Below are positions 13,560 to 25,470 of a stretch of 64,000 bases of DNA, piece after piece (within the stretch, counting starts at the first letter, position 1; each line of letters begins with the position of its first letter). The translations under genes were made by a program, and so were the position numbers. The notes below the pieces were generated by a model. The model ran no database searches and was not told where the DNA came from. It saw only the letters and a list, made by a program, of their open reading frames with translations. The stretch is from positions 13,023,441-13,087,440 of the forward strand of contig NC_065902.1 in NCBI RefSeq assembly GCF_905147045.1, in the 5' to 3' direction. This stretch comes from Nymphalis io (Eukaryota; Arthropoda; Insecta; Lepidoptera; Nymphalidae).

Positions 13560-14960
13560 GCGGTAATAAGCGAGGCCAAAGATAAAAATAATGAGGAAAA
13601 AACAAATGAATGACTGTTTTCAAAACACAAATGTACCAGCTAAATGAATTAATAAATTAGAATTTGCAATTCTTAACCAAAGAGGAGATATTTCAGATCA
13701 AAGTGGTCAGTACGACAAAACACTAATTTCATATGTAAGGACCTAATATTATTATGTATATAAGATATCTAATATTTATAGTCATCGGAAGCAAAGACGT
13801 TTCATAATATCCCAAAAACAAATTTGCTTACTTACCAACACTCGCCAAGCTTACGTGATTGTGGACTACTATCGCTCAATACATTTCAACAATTCAAACA
13901 TCAAATATAATCAATTTTCGTTGAACAATGAATACACATCAGGGCTTAGTGACGTTCAACAAAAACATCACTGAACTCATAAGTAGCTTTTCATTCTCAT
14001 ATTCTTTCTTGTTTATTGTATTCATTCATTGTTATGTGAAAAATATTTGTTTATTTGATGCTTCATTTAAACAATGAAATTATGAGAAAATGTTGTACAG
14101 CTCTATTTAAAAATTGATGGAAATGACATGATAATTAAATGCACAAATGAGATACGATTAAAAAATACAATCGCTGGAGCTGAACCGAATTTCGTGTAAT
14201 TCGATTGAAACTGAATATTCGAGATGTAGTTAACGAAGTTTGTACTCGCGCTGTCCTCGCCGTGGGTACTGCACCTACTGCGGTACCGTCGTATTAGTGT
14301 TGACATACGTTAAACTAATAGCAAATGAATAAATTAAATGTTATTAGTGTGACACTTCGCCTCAGATTTAGTTATTATAAATAAGACAATAATAAACAAT
14401 TTGCATTTTACAATAAGTGTCGTATCTTGACTTGCAAGTTCCGTTTGTCCGCCTGCCTGACGTCTCACAACTCACCTCATCGCAGTTGATACACTTTGAT
14501 CGATTGATATTTTTCGTTCTTACAAGCGAATTACTGAATAAATATATTTAAAGAGTCATTTACAGCATACGTCTGACCGGAATTATTATTTATGGAGGTC
14601 GGAAGAGATAAAATACGGTCCGCTTCGTTCTATGGCACTGTTTGCGGTGAACGGTGGCGTTATGTTGATTTATGTCATTCATAAATAAATAGCGTAAATA
14701 AACTATATATTATTTTGTCTTTCGATAGTTATATTTTAATTTTAATTCGTACTTACACATTATAGAAGTAGGTCCCTGTTTAAGTGATCGCTTCAATTCT
14801 ATGAAGCATAAATACAAAACGAACTCACTATTTAGAGAATACGTGAAAATCAAAAAAACTCCTTTAAGTCAAAAGTACATGAACTTTTGACTTGATTTGA
14901 AGAAATCTTAAAAATATAAAACGCATTTGCTGACATACATAATATATTTGAAGGCACATT
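13560..14960. other. Intergenic stretch, no gene recognised
   Basis: AT-rich sequence with no recognisable frame or RNA gene. The right terminal repeat of the mariner remnant should lie near 13560-13720 but is not clear by eye. Confidence 0.4.
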
Positions 14961-14963
14961 ACT

Positions 14964-15310
14964 CGTGGTAGGGCTTTGTGCAAGCTCGTCTGGGTAGGTA
15001 CCACCCACTCATCAGATATTCTACCGCAAAACCGTACTTGTTCTTGTTGTGTTTCGGTTTGAAGGATGAGTGAGCCAGTGTGCCTGTAATTACACTGGCT
15101 CACTCATCCTTCAAACCGTCTCAAACCGTCTCTCAAAACTTCATCCTACAAACAAGGGACATAAAGTCTTAGTTCCCAAGGTTGGTGGCGCATTGGCTAT
15201 GTAACCAATGGTTGACATTTCTTACAATGCCATTGTCTAAGGGCGTTTGGTGACCACTTACCATCAGGTGGCCCATATGCTCGTCCGCCTTCCTATTCTA
15301 TAAAAAAAAA
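14964..15310 (+). repeat. SINE-like repeat (type 2) with internal palindrome
   Basis: This copy covers most of the family, from GGTAGGGCTTTGTGCAAGC to CCTATTCTATAAAAAAAAA. Its middle carries an extra inverted copy of about 27 bases (15055-15081 against 15092-15118), so the unit folds into a perfect hairpin that other copies lack. After the palindrome the normal family sequence resumes at CAAGGGACATAAAGTC. Confidence 0.85.
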
Positions 15311-15450
15311 ACACTCGGTGACGGCGTTCTAGCGGACTGAGGGTCGCAATTGTCATCGGGTTGGATCACAGCTCCTAGCTTTTATCTCACAAGGTACAAG
15401 TGTAGTTTCAATAACTCACTAAATAATGGACTTCTAGAGTATACTATAAA

Positions 15451-15556
15451 TACCAACCCGCATTGGAGCAGCGTTGTGGAATAAGCTCCAAATCTTCTGC
15501 TCAAAAGGGAAAAGAGGCCTTAGCCCAGCAGTGGGACATTAACAGGCTGTTACTGT
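15451..15556 (+). repeat. SINE type 1, 3' portion
   Basis: CCAACCCGCATTGGAGCAGC is followed by GGAATAAGCTCC and GGCCTTAGCCCAGCAGTGGG, ending at ACAGGCTGTTACTGTA. This is the distal part of the tRNA-derived SINE whose proximal part is seen at 1-186. The head is absent. Confidence 0.75.
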
Positions 15557-16095
15557 ATACTAAATACAAATGAAATATACGATAATAAAGTAACCTGATT
15601 ACGTCGCAGTTTATTTTTAAGGAATAATTTAACATTTTATGTATCCCTTGAGAATAATTTTACTGCAGAACATTATTAAAAAAATGTGATAATGTAATGA
15701 CCTCATTGTTGTATTACTTCAATCAGCGATAATATTTTAAGAAATAAATTAAAAAAATTGGGTTAATTGAGTTCAAATTGCGGCGGAATACACTTAACTA
15801 AAAAGCGGATATTAATTGTTTTGCAGAAATCACTCCCGTTCGCATTTCAGCGCGTTCCGAATGACTTTAGCTTTGAAATTATATTCCACTTGAGTGTTCA
15901 TTTATATATTTACTTTTAAAATATTTGAAGTAAACATAACATGTTAATGTGCGAGTTCCCCAATGTTTTATAAGTAGGACCTTTTTCTTTACAAATTTTT
16001 AAACGTACTCGGAGGTGGAGTGCGGTTCAACCGGGATACGTAAGATTATTTATTATTAAGTCAAAGGAACATCATCTGGGTCCTAATTGAAAATT

Positions 16096-16719
16096 TTAAA
16101 TAATCTGTATGTTTGGCAATGTAATGTGGTCTTTGTCGGACTGCATAAATTTTCTTACTATTCTACACGTGTTAAATATTGCAGCTTTTTGTAATTGACT
16201 AAACGTATGTAGAGGTAAATCAAGAGCTTTAAGTGACTGGTGAAGTTGCTGTGGAATAACGCCTGTAGTAAAAAGAACTATCGGTACTATAGTTACTTTT
16301 TGTAGATGCCAATTTCTGGTTATATCATCTTTTAATTCTGTGTATTTTGCTAATTTTTCAGAAATACTGTTTTGTAAATTATGAATATTTGGTATAGCAA
16401 TATCTATTATGTATCCAGTTTTATTTATTTTGTCTATAACAGTGATATCCGGTCTATTGTAAGGTATTGTTCTATCGGTTAAGATGGCTCTGTCGAAATA
16501 TAGTCTGAAGGTTTGGTTTTCTAAAACTACTTGAGAATTATATTTATAATAAGCTGTACGATTCTGAGGGGCTATAAGTTTTAATTTTAAACCTAGTTTT
16601 TGATGTATTATATAGGCAACCTGGTCATATCTATGCTTGTAGTCAGTTTGAACTATTGTTTTGCATACACCAGTAATATGTTGTATGGTTTCAGAAGAGC
16701 TATTACATCGCCTACACAT
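16096..16719 (-). pseudogene. LINE restriction-like endonuclease domain
   Basis: This 207-codon frame starts just before the zinc knuckle CRRCNSSSETIQHITGVC. About 100 residues later come RPDITVID and a GYIIDIAIP strand, the layout of a PD-(D/E)XK nuclease that nicks target DNA for reverse transcription in R2-type LINEs. The key acidic residues appear retained, so this domain is better preserved than the rest of the element. It is separated from the RT frame by a degenerate stretch at 16720-17050 and ends at the element's 3' UTR. Confidence 0.8.
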
Positions 16720-17495
16720 GTCCGTCGGTAATTTTTTATTATATATTTTTGATAGTTGCGTGTCTCAATAACCTAATCTTGTATTGCTATAATAAAGCCT
16801 TTTGTCTCAGGGAAGAGCACACCATGACTGAGCCATTCGTTCGACGCAAGTTTGTCGACGTTGGGTTGGCTCAAATCCTGATAGTGTCTTCCATGTAGCG
16901 ACTTTTGGGCCCAATCGTTTATTTTTGTTTGTTTGTCAGTTAATGTTTCATTTCTCTGTATTCTACTGTCTTTTAAGTTTAAAGGTGTGAATTTGTTATC
17001 GTTTTCTACTATAGCTTTATGTAAAGTTGATGATGTAGCTTTGTGGTGGAAAAATTATCGCAATGTGGCTATTTGCTTATTATGAAGATTGACAATATCA
17101 ATTAGGCCTCTTCCTCTATCCTTTCTAGGAAGTGTCGTACGTTGAATACACGAGCGGGGATGATGTTTTCTATGCTTTGTCGTTGTAGTGTTTATTGTAC
17201 GTTGCAGTTTCTTTAAATCAGATTTTGTCCAATTAATGATACCAAACGAATATATCAATGTGGCTATGACGAAGGTGTTGATGGCTTTTATTAAATTTCT
17301 TGAATTTAAATTAGATTTTAATACAGAGTTTATGCTATGCCTAAATTTTTGCGTAACTTTTAATTTTGTTTCATTTTGTAAAATTTTGCTTTGATTGATC
17401 ATAGCCTAAGTATTTGTAAGTTTCATTTTCATCTAATGGATCGATTTGTGTGCCATTTTCTGTTAAAGAACTGTATCTCTCAAATTGACCTGCTT

Positions 17496-18237
17496 TTATT
17501 GAACTGATTTTACACTTTTTACACCAAATTCCATACAAATGTCCCGTGAAAACCGTTCAATAATTTTTGTTATAATTTCTAAATCTTTTTGAGTAGAAGT
17601 GTAAAGTTTAATGTCATCTATATAAAATAAGTAATTTAGTGTAATATTTTGTCTGTCTGTGGGTATGTGTAACTGGTATCCTTCGTGCATTGTATTTAAT
17701 GAATTAGATAGTGGGTTGAGAGCAAGGCAAAACCAAAGAGGGCTTAGAGCGTCACCTTGGAATATGCCTCGTTGAATTTTTATAGGTGTGGTTTCGATTA
17801 ACCCTTTCTTTGTATTAATTCTGAGTCTAGTAGTCCAATTGAGCATCGTATTTTGTAAAAAGGATATTATTTGTGGATGTATTTTGTAAATATTTAGTAC
17901 TTCTACTAGCCAGGAATTTGGTACTGAATCAAACGCTTTTTTGTAATCTATGTACATGGTATGTAAATCTTTTTCCTTAATTTGCACTTGTTTCAATACT
18001 ACTGAATCAATTGTTAATTGTTCTTTACAGCCTTGGCTAAATTTTCGGCAACTTTTTTGTTGTTCTGCAATAAATTTTTTTTTCAATATGATTATATATT
18101 TCACGAGTCAAACATGAAGATATTATTTTATATATTGTCTGTAAGCAGGTTATAGGTCTATATTTTGATGGATTGGTATAATCAGATCTATCTTTTGGTA
18201 TCATATATGTTGTTCCGGCTGTTATAAAATTAGGCAT
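17496..18237 (-). pseudogene. R4/Dong-like reverse transcriptase, frameshifted
   Basis: Two overlapping minus-strand frames (18037-18237 and 17496-18104) together hold the fingers and palm of a LINE reverse transcriptase. Motif A aspartate, the QGD of motif B and YIDD of motif C are present, so the active-site residues survive. The thumb continues in a further frame at 17055-17402. At least two frame breaks lie between fingers and thumb, so no complete enzyme can be made. Confidence 0.8.
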
Positions 18238-18963
18238 TGATTCTGGGTTTTTAATAAAACTATTAATGACATTGTATAAGTATGGATGGACAAATGTAAA
18301 TTTCTTATACCAATAATTATGAATTAATATGAAAATAATTATGAACCTGGCGTTTTCCAGTTCTGCAATTTTCTAATTGCTTCGTTGAGTCTCTAATGAA
18401 ATGAATTCAAATACCATTTGCTGTGTCTCCTTATATATACTTTGTTCGCTATTAATACATTATGTTATGTCTTACTGGGTTTTCTCAAATGTTTGCCCAG
18501 TATCTCCGTAATGCTTTCGGATCGACAGAATTTTCTGAATTAGTTGAGTTTGTAGACGCCTGATTAGTACTGATGTTCTTTAGATCACGGTAAAATTGTT
18601 TTTCATTATTTATAAATTTAGTATTTTGTGTTTTACGAAGAGTGCATTTATTATATCTGGCTAGACGACTACTGGTTACTGTGAGTTTTTGTTTAAGTGT
18701 GTCTAAAAATTATGGCTATGGATGGCTTTGACATGTTTTGTTAATTTTCTATTTCTATTACCGTTCACGTATTGTGTTAGTCTTCCAATTTTACTCCTTA
18801 AGTCCTTTACTTTTCTTTCGAGTCTTATTTGCCATTTTGGCTTTCTTTCCTGATGCTGGCAGACGCGTTCCACATTTGGAATTTGTATTTTAGCTCCATT
18901 TACTTTTGCTGCCGTCCATACTGCACAGTAGATAATTGTTTGCAGTGATTTAATTCTGTTTCT

Positions 18964-19850
18964 TTATTTATGTACTCGGGTAAAATTTTTTTGATTAAAA
19001 TAATTTACTATTACCGCTAATTTTCTTGATGTCTTTTGTTTTGGTATAAAGGAACGATTAGTAGGATTTGTATAAGTATAATACTCTAATGTTTGTTTAA
19101 ATATTTTCTCTATATCGTCATTTATTATCTGTGGCTGTTGTAAAGGTGACAGCGTATCTGGATGATGGATTGTAGCGTGATTATTTTTTAAACTGGTATT
19201 AATTAACTCGAAATTATTTTCTGTTAAATTAGTATTGACTGTTGAATCTATTGTACTAATTGTTAATTGTAAATCTTTAGCTACATTTTGTTTAATTTTT
19301 TCAAGACGCTCATTATTAATATATTTATTATTAATAATAGCCCTTCGTTGATCTGCTATTCTTTGTTCGGATAAATGCGAAAGAGCTGGAAATATCTCGA
19401 TAAAATTCGTATGCAATTGCTTCCGATATGTTGTTAAATTAGTTTCCATTAATGTGACTCGATAGTATATATTAATAATAGCTTCATTATTTTCCTTACT
19501 CCAGTGCATACGAGTTTGTACTGCTGTTTGTGTTAAGGATGTGTTGTTTTGAGTGGAATGATAATTTTGAGTAGATTGCAATTCTTTGTCTGTAAATCGG
19601 ATCTTACTTCTTCATATATATTTTCAATAGTATCCTGAGGCAACAATTTGTTACGCATAATTGCACGTCGTTGATGACCAACACGTTGTCGGCTTACTTG
19701 CATATAAGGATATTTTTCTAGAAATGTTGTATGTAATGGTGATAAATAGGCTGCAATATCTGTTTCCATGGTAGTAAGATAGAGATATGTGCGCAGTACT
19801 CATTCATGTCTTGCGTCCATTTTTTGCGCTTAGCGCTAACGGTGGGCACA
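18964..19850 (-). pseudogene. N-terminal DNA-binding region of the R4/Dong-like ORF
   Basis: Two diverged copies of one module are visible. Each begins with a W-(S/T)-(K/Q)-(E/D)-x-N-E helix, then MET-start spacing, then a QR(R/I)xxQRRAI helix. The 19533-19850 copy has QRVGHQRRAIMRNKLL and the 18964-19581 copy has QRIADQRRAIINNKYI. The modules look Myb- or trihelix-like and probably contact target DNA, which is an inference from the family. The region between them is frameshifted. Confidence 0.6.
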
Positions 19851-20260
19851 AGTTGTTCGACATTAAGCGTCTCTTGTGCAACACTCGTATGCGATGTATG
19901 CGATGTATTACTCGTAGTGGAAGGTGGGGTTCGATAAGGTGTTCCTGAGGAACTGTCATCGGCTGTAGTAGACTTTGCGATGGAAGCCTGTTTAACTTCT
20001 CATCGCCGATGGATCTCATGCTGTCACATCCAGAATCGGCTCCAGATGTGCCCCGGCGCCCCCCGGGTAGCGACCGCAAATTGTACACTCGATTAAACAT
20101 TTCTCCATAAAAAAGGGTTTTGGGATCGTTAATAGTAAGGTGTAAGTTTTTGTGTCAGATGTAAGTGACTGTAAATTTGGTATCTCCCTAAAGGGGTAGA
20201 AGGTGGTATAGATGGTTAATCTTGTTAATTGTTCGCCAAAAATGAAGAAAAAAATTCCAA

Positions 20261-20482
20261 AAAATGGAATTCCTTACCAGCTCACGTATTCCCCTCCTCT
20301 TACAACCCGGGTTCCTTCAAACGAGGCGTGAAGAGGCATCTTGCGGGCCGGCAAGGCGAAGGCGGCTAGTGCAGAACGTTTTTCCCATCTGTACTGGCCG
20401 TCGTCGCGTTTGGACTCTACTACCACTTACCATCAGGTGGAGTAGTCATTTGCCCTCCCGGAAAATATAAAAAAAAAAAAAA
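20261..20482 (+). mobile_element. CR1-like LINE 3' end
   Basis: Same family as 21739-22216 and 63201-63698 but in the plus orientation. It carries the last codons of the RT ORF (the WNSLPAHV-type stretch, then FKRGVKRHLAG), the CGTCGCGTTTGGACTCTACT block and a short A-rich tail after CCCTCCCGGAAAATAT. Everything upstream is missing. It abuts the 5' side of the R4/Dong-like element. Confidence 0.75.
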
Positions 20483-21738
20483 CAGGAATTGTATAATTTG
20501 ATTTCATAAAATTATAATGAACAAAAACACTATATTACCATCTTTCTTGCGCTCTGATATATCGAGTGCAGTAGTTACTTGCCGTCATCAAACAAAGTTA
20601 TTTATTAAGTAATCACTAAGCCAAAGAAATTAATTTCACTAACAATTATGTAAATTGTCCACCGGCACCAGACTTCACTGGCAAGTGCAAGTGTGCACGG
20701 CATGAACACGCAGAGGACACGAAGTTTTCAAACGTTCTCACAATCCTTAGACTTGTCAATTTGTTCGTAGAAATTATAAGAAGAGACCTTAAAGCTATAA
20801 CATTAAGATTTTTAATTTTTATAAAACACCTTCTGAATTGAATCTTAATATTACCCTTACCGTAAGCTTTACACTTTTTTTCGCTAAATGTCGTATACTA
20901 AGTGGTAAATGTGCTTTCCGAGGTGCGACAGTTTAACTCTGACAACTTCCAAACTTCGCTCTGTTGATGATAATTGCTTACATTCAATCTCTTTAATAAT
21001 CAGACTCGAGATTTGGACCCGGTTCCTCACTCGTATGAGCTAGGCCCGAGTTCTACGAGACGTAATATATGTAAATAATCATTATATATTATAGTAAAGG
21101 TATAGAAACTTTTGCTATTCATTTTATTCTGTTTGTAAAAGTTTAAAAAGTACAAACTCACGAATGTTCGAATGTAACTTCGTTGTTGAGCTTCTGCGGT
21201 CGCTTTGAAAACTCGCTTCGGGCTTAATCTGCATTCAAGCTGTATACATTTAAAAGTTATTAATTTCCGAAATTTATTAATATAATGTAAAACTTGTTTT
21301 AAAACACAATCGGTGTTTACTTTGACAAAAATATGTATAATTTCGTGTAAACATACTCCACTACTAAGTATTAAAAGCGATCGTTTCTTTGAGCAAATAT
21401 TCCGACCTTTCAAAGGTTAATAATAGCTTAATAATTTAACTTTTATATTGTAATGTAACATTATATTTTAACGACACTGCGGTGTTTCTGTTAAATGTAA
21501 TAGCTTCTCAATGGGGAACTATATAAAATATTGTAATTATTGTTTTAAACAAATTATTAGTCAGTGTTTCATTCCCTTGATTAAAACTGTATTTTAATAA
21601 TATCTAATAAAAACATACATGCAATTAGTTAAGAATCCCATATATAATTATAGAGGTAAATAATAAAATCATAATATGGCGAGTATTAGTAATGAAAATT
21701 ATAATTAATATATATTGTTTTTTTTTTTATATATATGC
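20483..21738. other. Intergenic stretch, no gene recognised
   Basis: AT-rich. The longest frame (21027-21413, minus, 128 codons) is rich in F, K, Y and I and has no domain. I see no splice-supported exon or RNA gene. Confidence 0.4.
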
Positions 21739-22216
21739 GCCGGGATGGCAAATGACTCTACTCCACCTGATGGTAAGTGGTAGTAGAGTCCAAACGCGAC
21801 GACGGCCAGTACAGTCGGGAAGAATGTTCTGTACTAGCCGTCCCCGCTTTGCCGGCCCGCAAGATGCCTCTTCACGCCTCGTTTGAAGGAACCCGGGTTT
21901 TAATACGTGAGCTGGTAAGGAATTCCATTTTTTAGTAGTGCGACAAAGAACAGAGTTGCCAAATTTCTTTGTGCGTGATGGAATTAATGTCACAGTTAGG
22001 CGGTGACATCGAGAATTAGCTCACGTGGACTTAAGAAGGAAGGGGGAAGCAGGAATTAGAGAGAATAATTCCTCAGATCACTCGCCGTGATACATTCGAT
22101 AGAAAGCGCTCAGTGCTGCTATCTCGCGACGCAATTGTAAAGGTTCAAGGGTGTTTGTGACCTTTACATCGCCAATAATGCGTACTGCACGTCGCTGCAA
22201 CCGGTCCAAGGCCTCA
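21739..22216 (-). mobile_element. CR1-like LINE 3' end, 5' border at a palindrome
   Basis: The minus strand carries the tail of a LINE RT ORF: an LDRLQRRAVRII-like start near 22210, then SRTKKFGNS and the WNSLPAHV motif. The CCAGTACAGTCGGGAAGAAT block and a pyrimidine-rich end follow. The element's 5' border meets a 19-bp perfect inverted repeat (22217-22256). Truncation before the RT core is typical of LINE insertions. Confidence 0.75.
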
Positions 22217-22256
22217 AATCGAACATCGCTAAGTAGGTACTTAGCGATGTTCGATT
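22217..22256. repeat. Perfect 19-bp inverted repeat with 2-base spacer
   Basis: Arms are 22217-22235 and 22238-22256 with only GG between them. The arms begin AATCGAACATCGC and end GCGATGTTCGATT. It lies exactly where the CR1-like fragment stops. Confidence 0.9.
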
Positions 22257-22905
22257 ACATGGAATTTTTTTTAAATAACAGAATCTCTTCAGGACTCTCG
22301 ACAGCTCTTCACAGCTTCATACTGATACTGTACATAGATTTCAGTAATAACACCGACGCAGTACACATGTTCGGAATTCGCAAACAAACGACTGAACCAC
22401 GTAAGAATTTGTAACGATCTCGTGCGGGCGTGATGAAGATATTTTTAACGATAAAAGTAGTTGGTGATTCTTAACCATAAAACCACGACGTTATATATGA
22501 ATAATTATACTCATTAGTAGCTTTACGGGATATAATATGTTATAAGTTTGCTTGGGTTCGGCTAACAACTAAAACCACGGAAGACATACTAATGATTATA
22601 TCTTTAAAAATAAACGTATCTATTAAATACATACTGTAGAAACAGTCGCCAAAGTTTCTGCACAAGTTTGAACATTAAATCGTTATAAGCGAGCGTTGGT
22701 CACTAAAGCGTCACAGCCAACAATTTCCTCTCGGGCTATGTTGGTGTAATCTTGAGCCGTATTGTATCCTTCCTTCTGAAAGACGTTTACTTCTATAATA
22801 AAACGCATCAAATGCTTTTAGCTTTATACTTTAGCCAATTAATAAATTGAAGGAACTTTAATTATTAAGCCGTATTACTCGATTAAAGATAATCTTTGTT
22901 GATGA

Positions 22906-23177
22906 TAATAATAATAATAATATCCTGGGACATTTTTCACACACGGCCATCTGATCCCAAATTAAGCTTGTACAGAGCTTGTGCTATGGAAACCAGACAA
23001 CTGATATACTACATATACTACTTTTCTTTTGTAAATACATACTTATATAGATAATTACACCCAGACTCAGGACAAACAGACATGTTCATGCACACAAATG
23101 TCAGTCATGGGTGGGAATCGAACCCACAACCTTCGGCGTGAAAGGCAAGTATCTATCAACCACGCCAACCGGCTTGT
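22906..23177 (-). repeat. tRNA-derived SINE (type 3) with (ATT)n tail
   Basis: On the minus strand a tRNA-like head with a box B-like GGGTTCGATTCCCACCC leads into a body containing TGAACATGTCTRTTTGTCCT and ATTTGGGATCAGATGG. It ends CCAGGATATT followed by a trinucleotide ATT run. A near-identical copy is in receptor intron 6 (37062-37317). The body and microsatellite tail are the usual plan of a LINE-mobilised SINE. Confidence 0.85.
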
Positions 23178-25194
23178 CAAATAAAAAAATAAAAAATGTG
23201 GAGTTAGTATTCCATTTCCATACAGGATAAATAATAAATAAATTGTATTTGATTGATTTGATGATATTTGAACTATGTAACTATATTGACCAAAAATAGT
23301 AACTACTAAGTTTCTTGCCGGTTCTTGTCGGTAGAATCTAGAATAGTAACTTTAAATTTAATTTAAGCTTGTTAAATGACTTATTTTATAAAGGATATTT
23401 TTATCGATTTGATTGACGGTGTATGAAGTGATGTTTGTTCTTTAATAAGCCAGCGTCTATGGACGTCTGGTTGTATATATATTTCAATTTTAAATACAAA
23501 ACAGTAATAATAAAATTAGCTGAACTAAATCCATTGAAGTTCGTAAAAAACATCGTAGCGTAGGTGTTTAATGGCTTGAATATAAAAGCTTCAAATTATA
23601 CATCTGCTAAGATATTCAAACACTCATGTTAATATAGCGTCGTCTGGCCTTGTAATGTAGTCTCAGTTATCTTAAAATTGATCATGACGTGTAACTTAGT
23701 CACACAAAGATTCCTATTTCTGGTTAACATTACTTGATTGTCAGACGCCGCAACTCGGCTGTTAAATTAGACAGGATACTACACCGACTCGCGACGACGA
23801 GCTCGCTGCGTCTTACAAGATAACAGCCTAACAATACTACAAATGATCGTTCAATCAGGAGTGGATTTTTACATTTTTTTTCAATAACATGGTACTAAAC
23901 ATTTCAAGGACAAGACGCTGTAATGACCGAAATCCTCGTACATCCGTATATACTGCGAGTTGCAATGTTTGCGAACATAAACAATAACTTTTATTATTCA
24001 AATAATAAAATAACTCAAAGCACATCAATATTCTAAAAGCGTGATGTTTTGACGAGAGATTAGAGTGTTTCTTAGATTACCGGTCAATGCAAAAGTTTGT
24101 GTTTCGAATTGAAAGATGAGTGAGTGAATGAGATGGTACATACAGTAGTTATCGCATAAGTGTTCACTTATCCGATTTTCTCGTTTGCTGTACGGAATAA
24201 ATTAAATAAATTTATAATTGCTTCATAATGTAAAATAGAAATATAATATTTTTTCTTGCAATTTACAATCAAGTATCACCGCATACTATGAAACGAAGAC
24301 CCCGGCACGTCTGTCTGCCTGAACGTGTTAAGCACAAAAACTACTGAATGGATTTTCATATGATTTTTACTAATGGACGGAGTGACTCATGACGAAGGTC
24401 TAGGTGGATAATTTATTACTAGTTCTTCAAATATAAATGAGAATATACGTTTTAACTTTTTATGATTATACATTTTTTAATTTTAATTGCGAATCAAATG
24501 ACATTTAATATTCATACCGTCATGTACGACGTACGTAACGATGCAGACGTAGCTGCGGCGCGGCGTGTCTACTGGCTGACGGGTGGGGGCGGAGCGCACT
24601 CCTCACGTCACTCGACACTTCGCCTCATTGTGTGTAATCTGCTTGAAGAACTCAAATTGATTGAATATTGTCTCAATATAACTTAGTTTAATTTTTTTGT
24701 ATTAAGATAAAAAATATAAGTTATCAAAATGTGTTTAAGTATACCCATACAAACAGTTTTTAATCACCACATTTTGTCAACATTAAATTGAATTTGAATC
24801 TACCGTCGCGTCTGCGTGTAAGGTATATTCTCCAGAAAAAAAGTTAATTTGATAGTTATTAATTTACTTCTTCGAATGTTGTTATCCACAACTCACAAAC
24901 AAGGGCCTCAGCGAATACAGTACAGCGAACGTACGCTAAGTATGTATCGGGATCTATCCTCTACACTGCGTCTGTTTCATTGTTCACTTATTGACAGCAC
25001 CATCCATAATACCAAATTAGGTTCAGTATTTTCCTAGGTCTTTTTACGTACCTAAGAAACTGCTAAAACTATTACATACTTCTACAAATAAAATTAATTA
25101 ACCCTCACCGACGTTCGCCCACTTCCCTATAACTTCAGTTCAAATTGTGTATCGCACAGTATTAATTACTGTATCCGACACCAATAACATCTCA
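23178..25194. other. Intergenic stretch, no gene recognised
   Basis: AT-rich except for a short GC-rich patch at 24540-24620, whose role is unknown. A faint SINE type 2 trace is near 24100. There are no credible coding frames. Confidence 0.4.
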
Positions 25195-25470
25195 CTGGTG
25201 GTAAGGCTTTGTGCAAGCTCGTCTGGGTAGATACATCCACTCATTTAATATTCTACCGCAACAGTAGTACTTGGTATGTTTGTGTTCCAGTTTAAAGGGT
25301 GAATGAGCCAGTATAATTACAGGCACAAGCGACATAACATGTTAGTTCCCAAGGTTGGTGGCGCATTGGTGATGTAAACAATGCTTAACATTTCTTACCA
25401 TGCTATGGGTGTTCGTGACCACATACCACCAGACAGCCCTCGTCCGCCTACCTTTACAATAAAAAATAAA
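25195..25470 (+). repeat. SINE-like repeat (type 2), diverged
   Basis: GGTGGTAAGGCTTTGTGCAA through CCCAAGGTTGGTGGCGC to CGTCCGCCTACC with an A-rich tail. It has more mismatches and small deletions than the copies at 11181 and 14964, so it is probably older. Confidence 0.8.

Larger units (their letters stand above)
16040..20103 (-). mobile_element. R4/Dong-like LINE with restriction-like endonuclease, decayed
   Basis: On the minus strand a single long ORF can be traced through several frames from about 20100 to 16096. In order it has an N-terminal region with two related DNA-binding-like modules (19533-19850 and 19250-19581) and RT fingers with a YRPITC motif (18037-18237). The RT palm at 17496-18104 shows IDYKKAFDSVP, FQGDALSPL and the catalytic YIDD. 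The C-terminal domain at 16096-16719 carries a C-X2-C-X8-H-X4-C knuckle and a PD...D-type nuclease core. That C-terminal arrangement marks the R2/R4/CRE-type LINEs that use a restriction-like nuclease rather than an APE nuclease. Frameshifts and stops make it non-functional. Dong is the known silkworm member, but clade placement here is by motif style. Confidence 0.8.

Noticed and set aside
21027..21413. 128-codon minus-strand frame
   Set aside because: AT-driven composition (F, K, I, Y), no motif, and no neighbouring exon or promoter signal.
24540..24620. GC-rich patch as a possible promoter
   Set aside because: No gene follows in either direction within several kb and no core promoter motif is evident.
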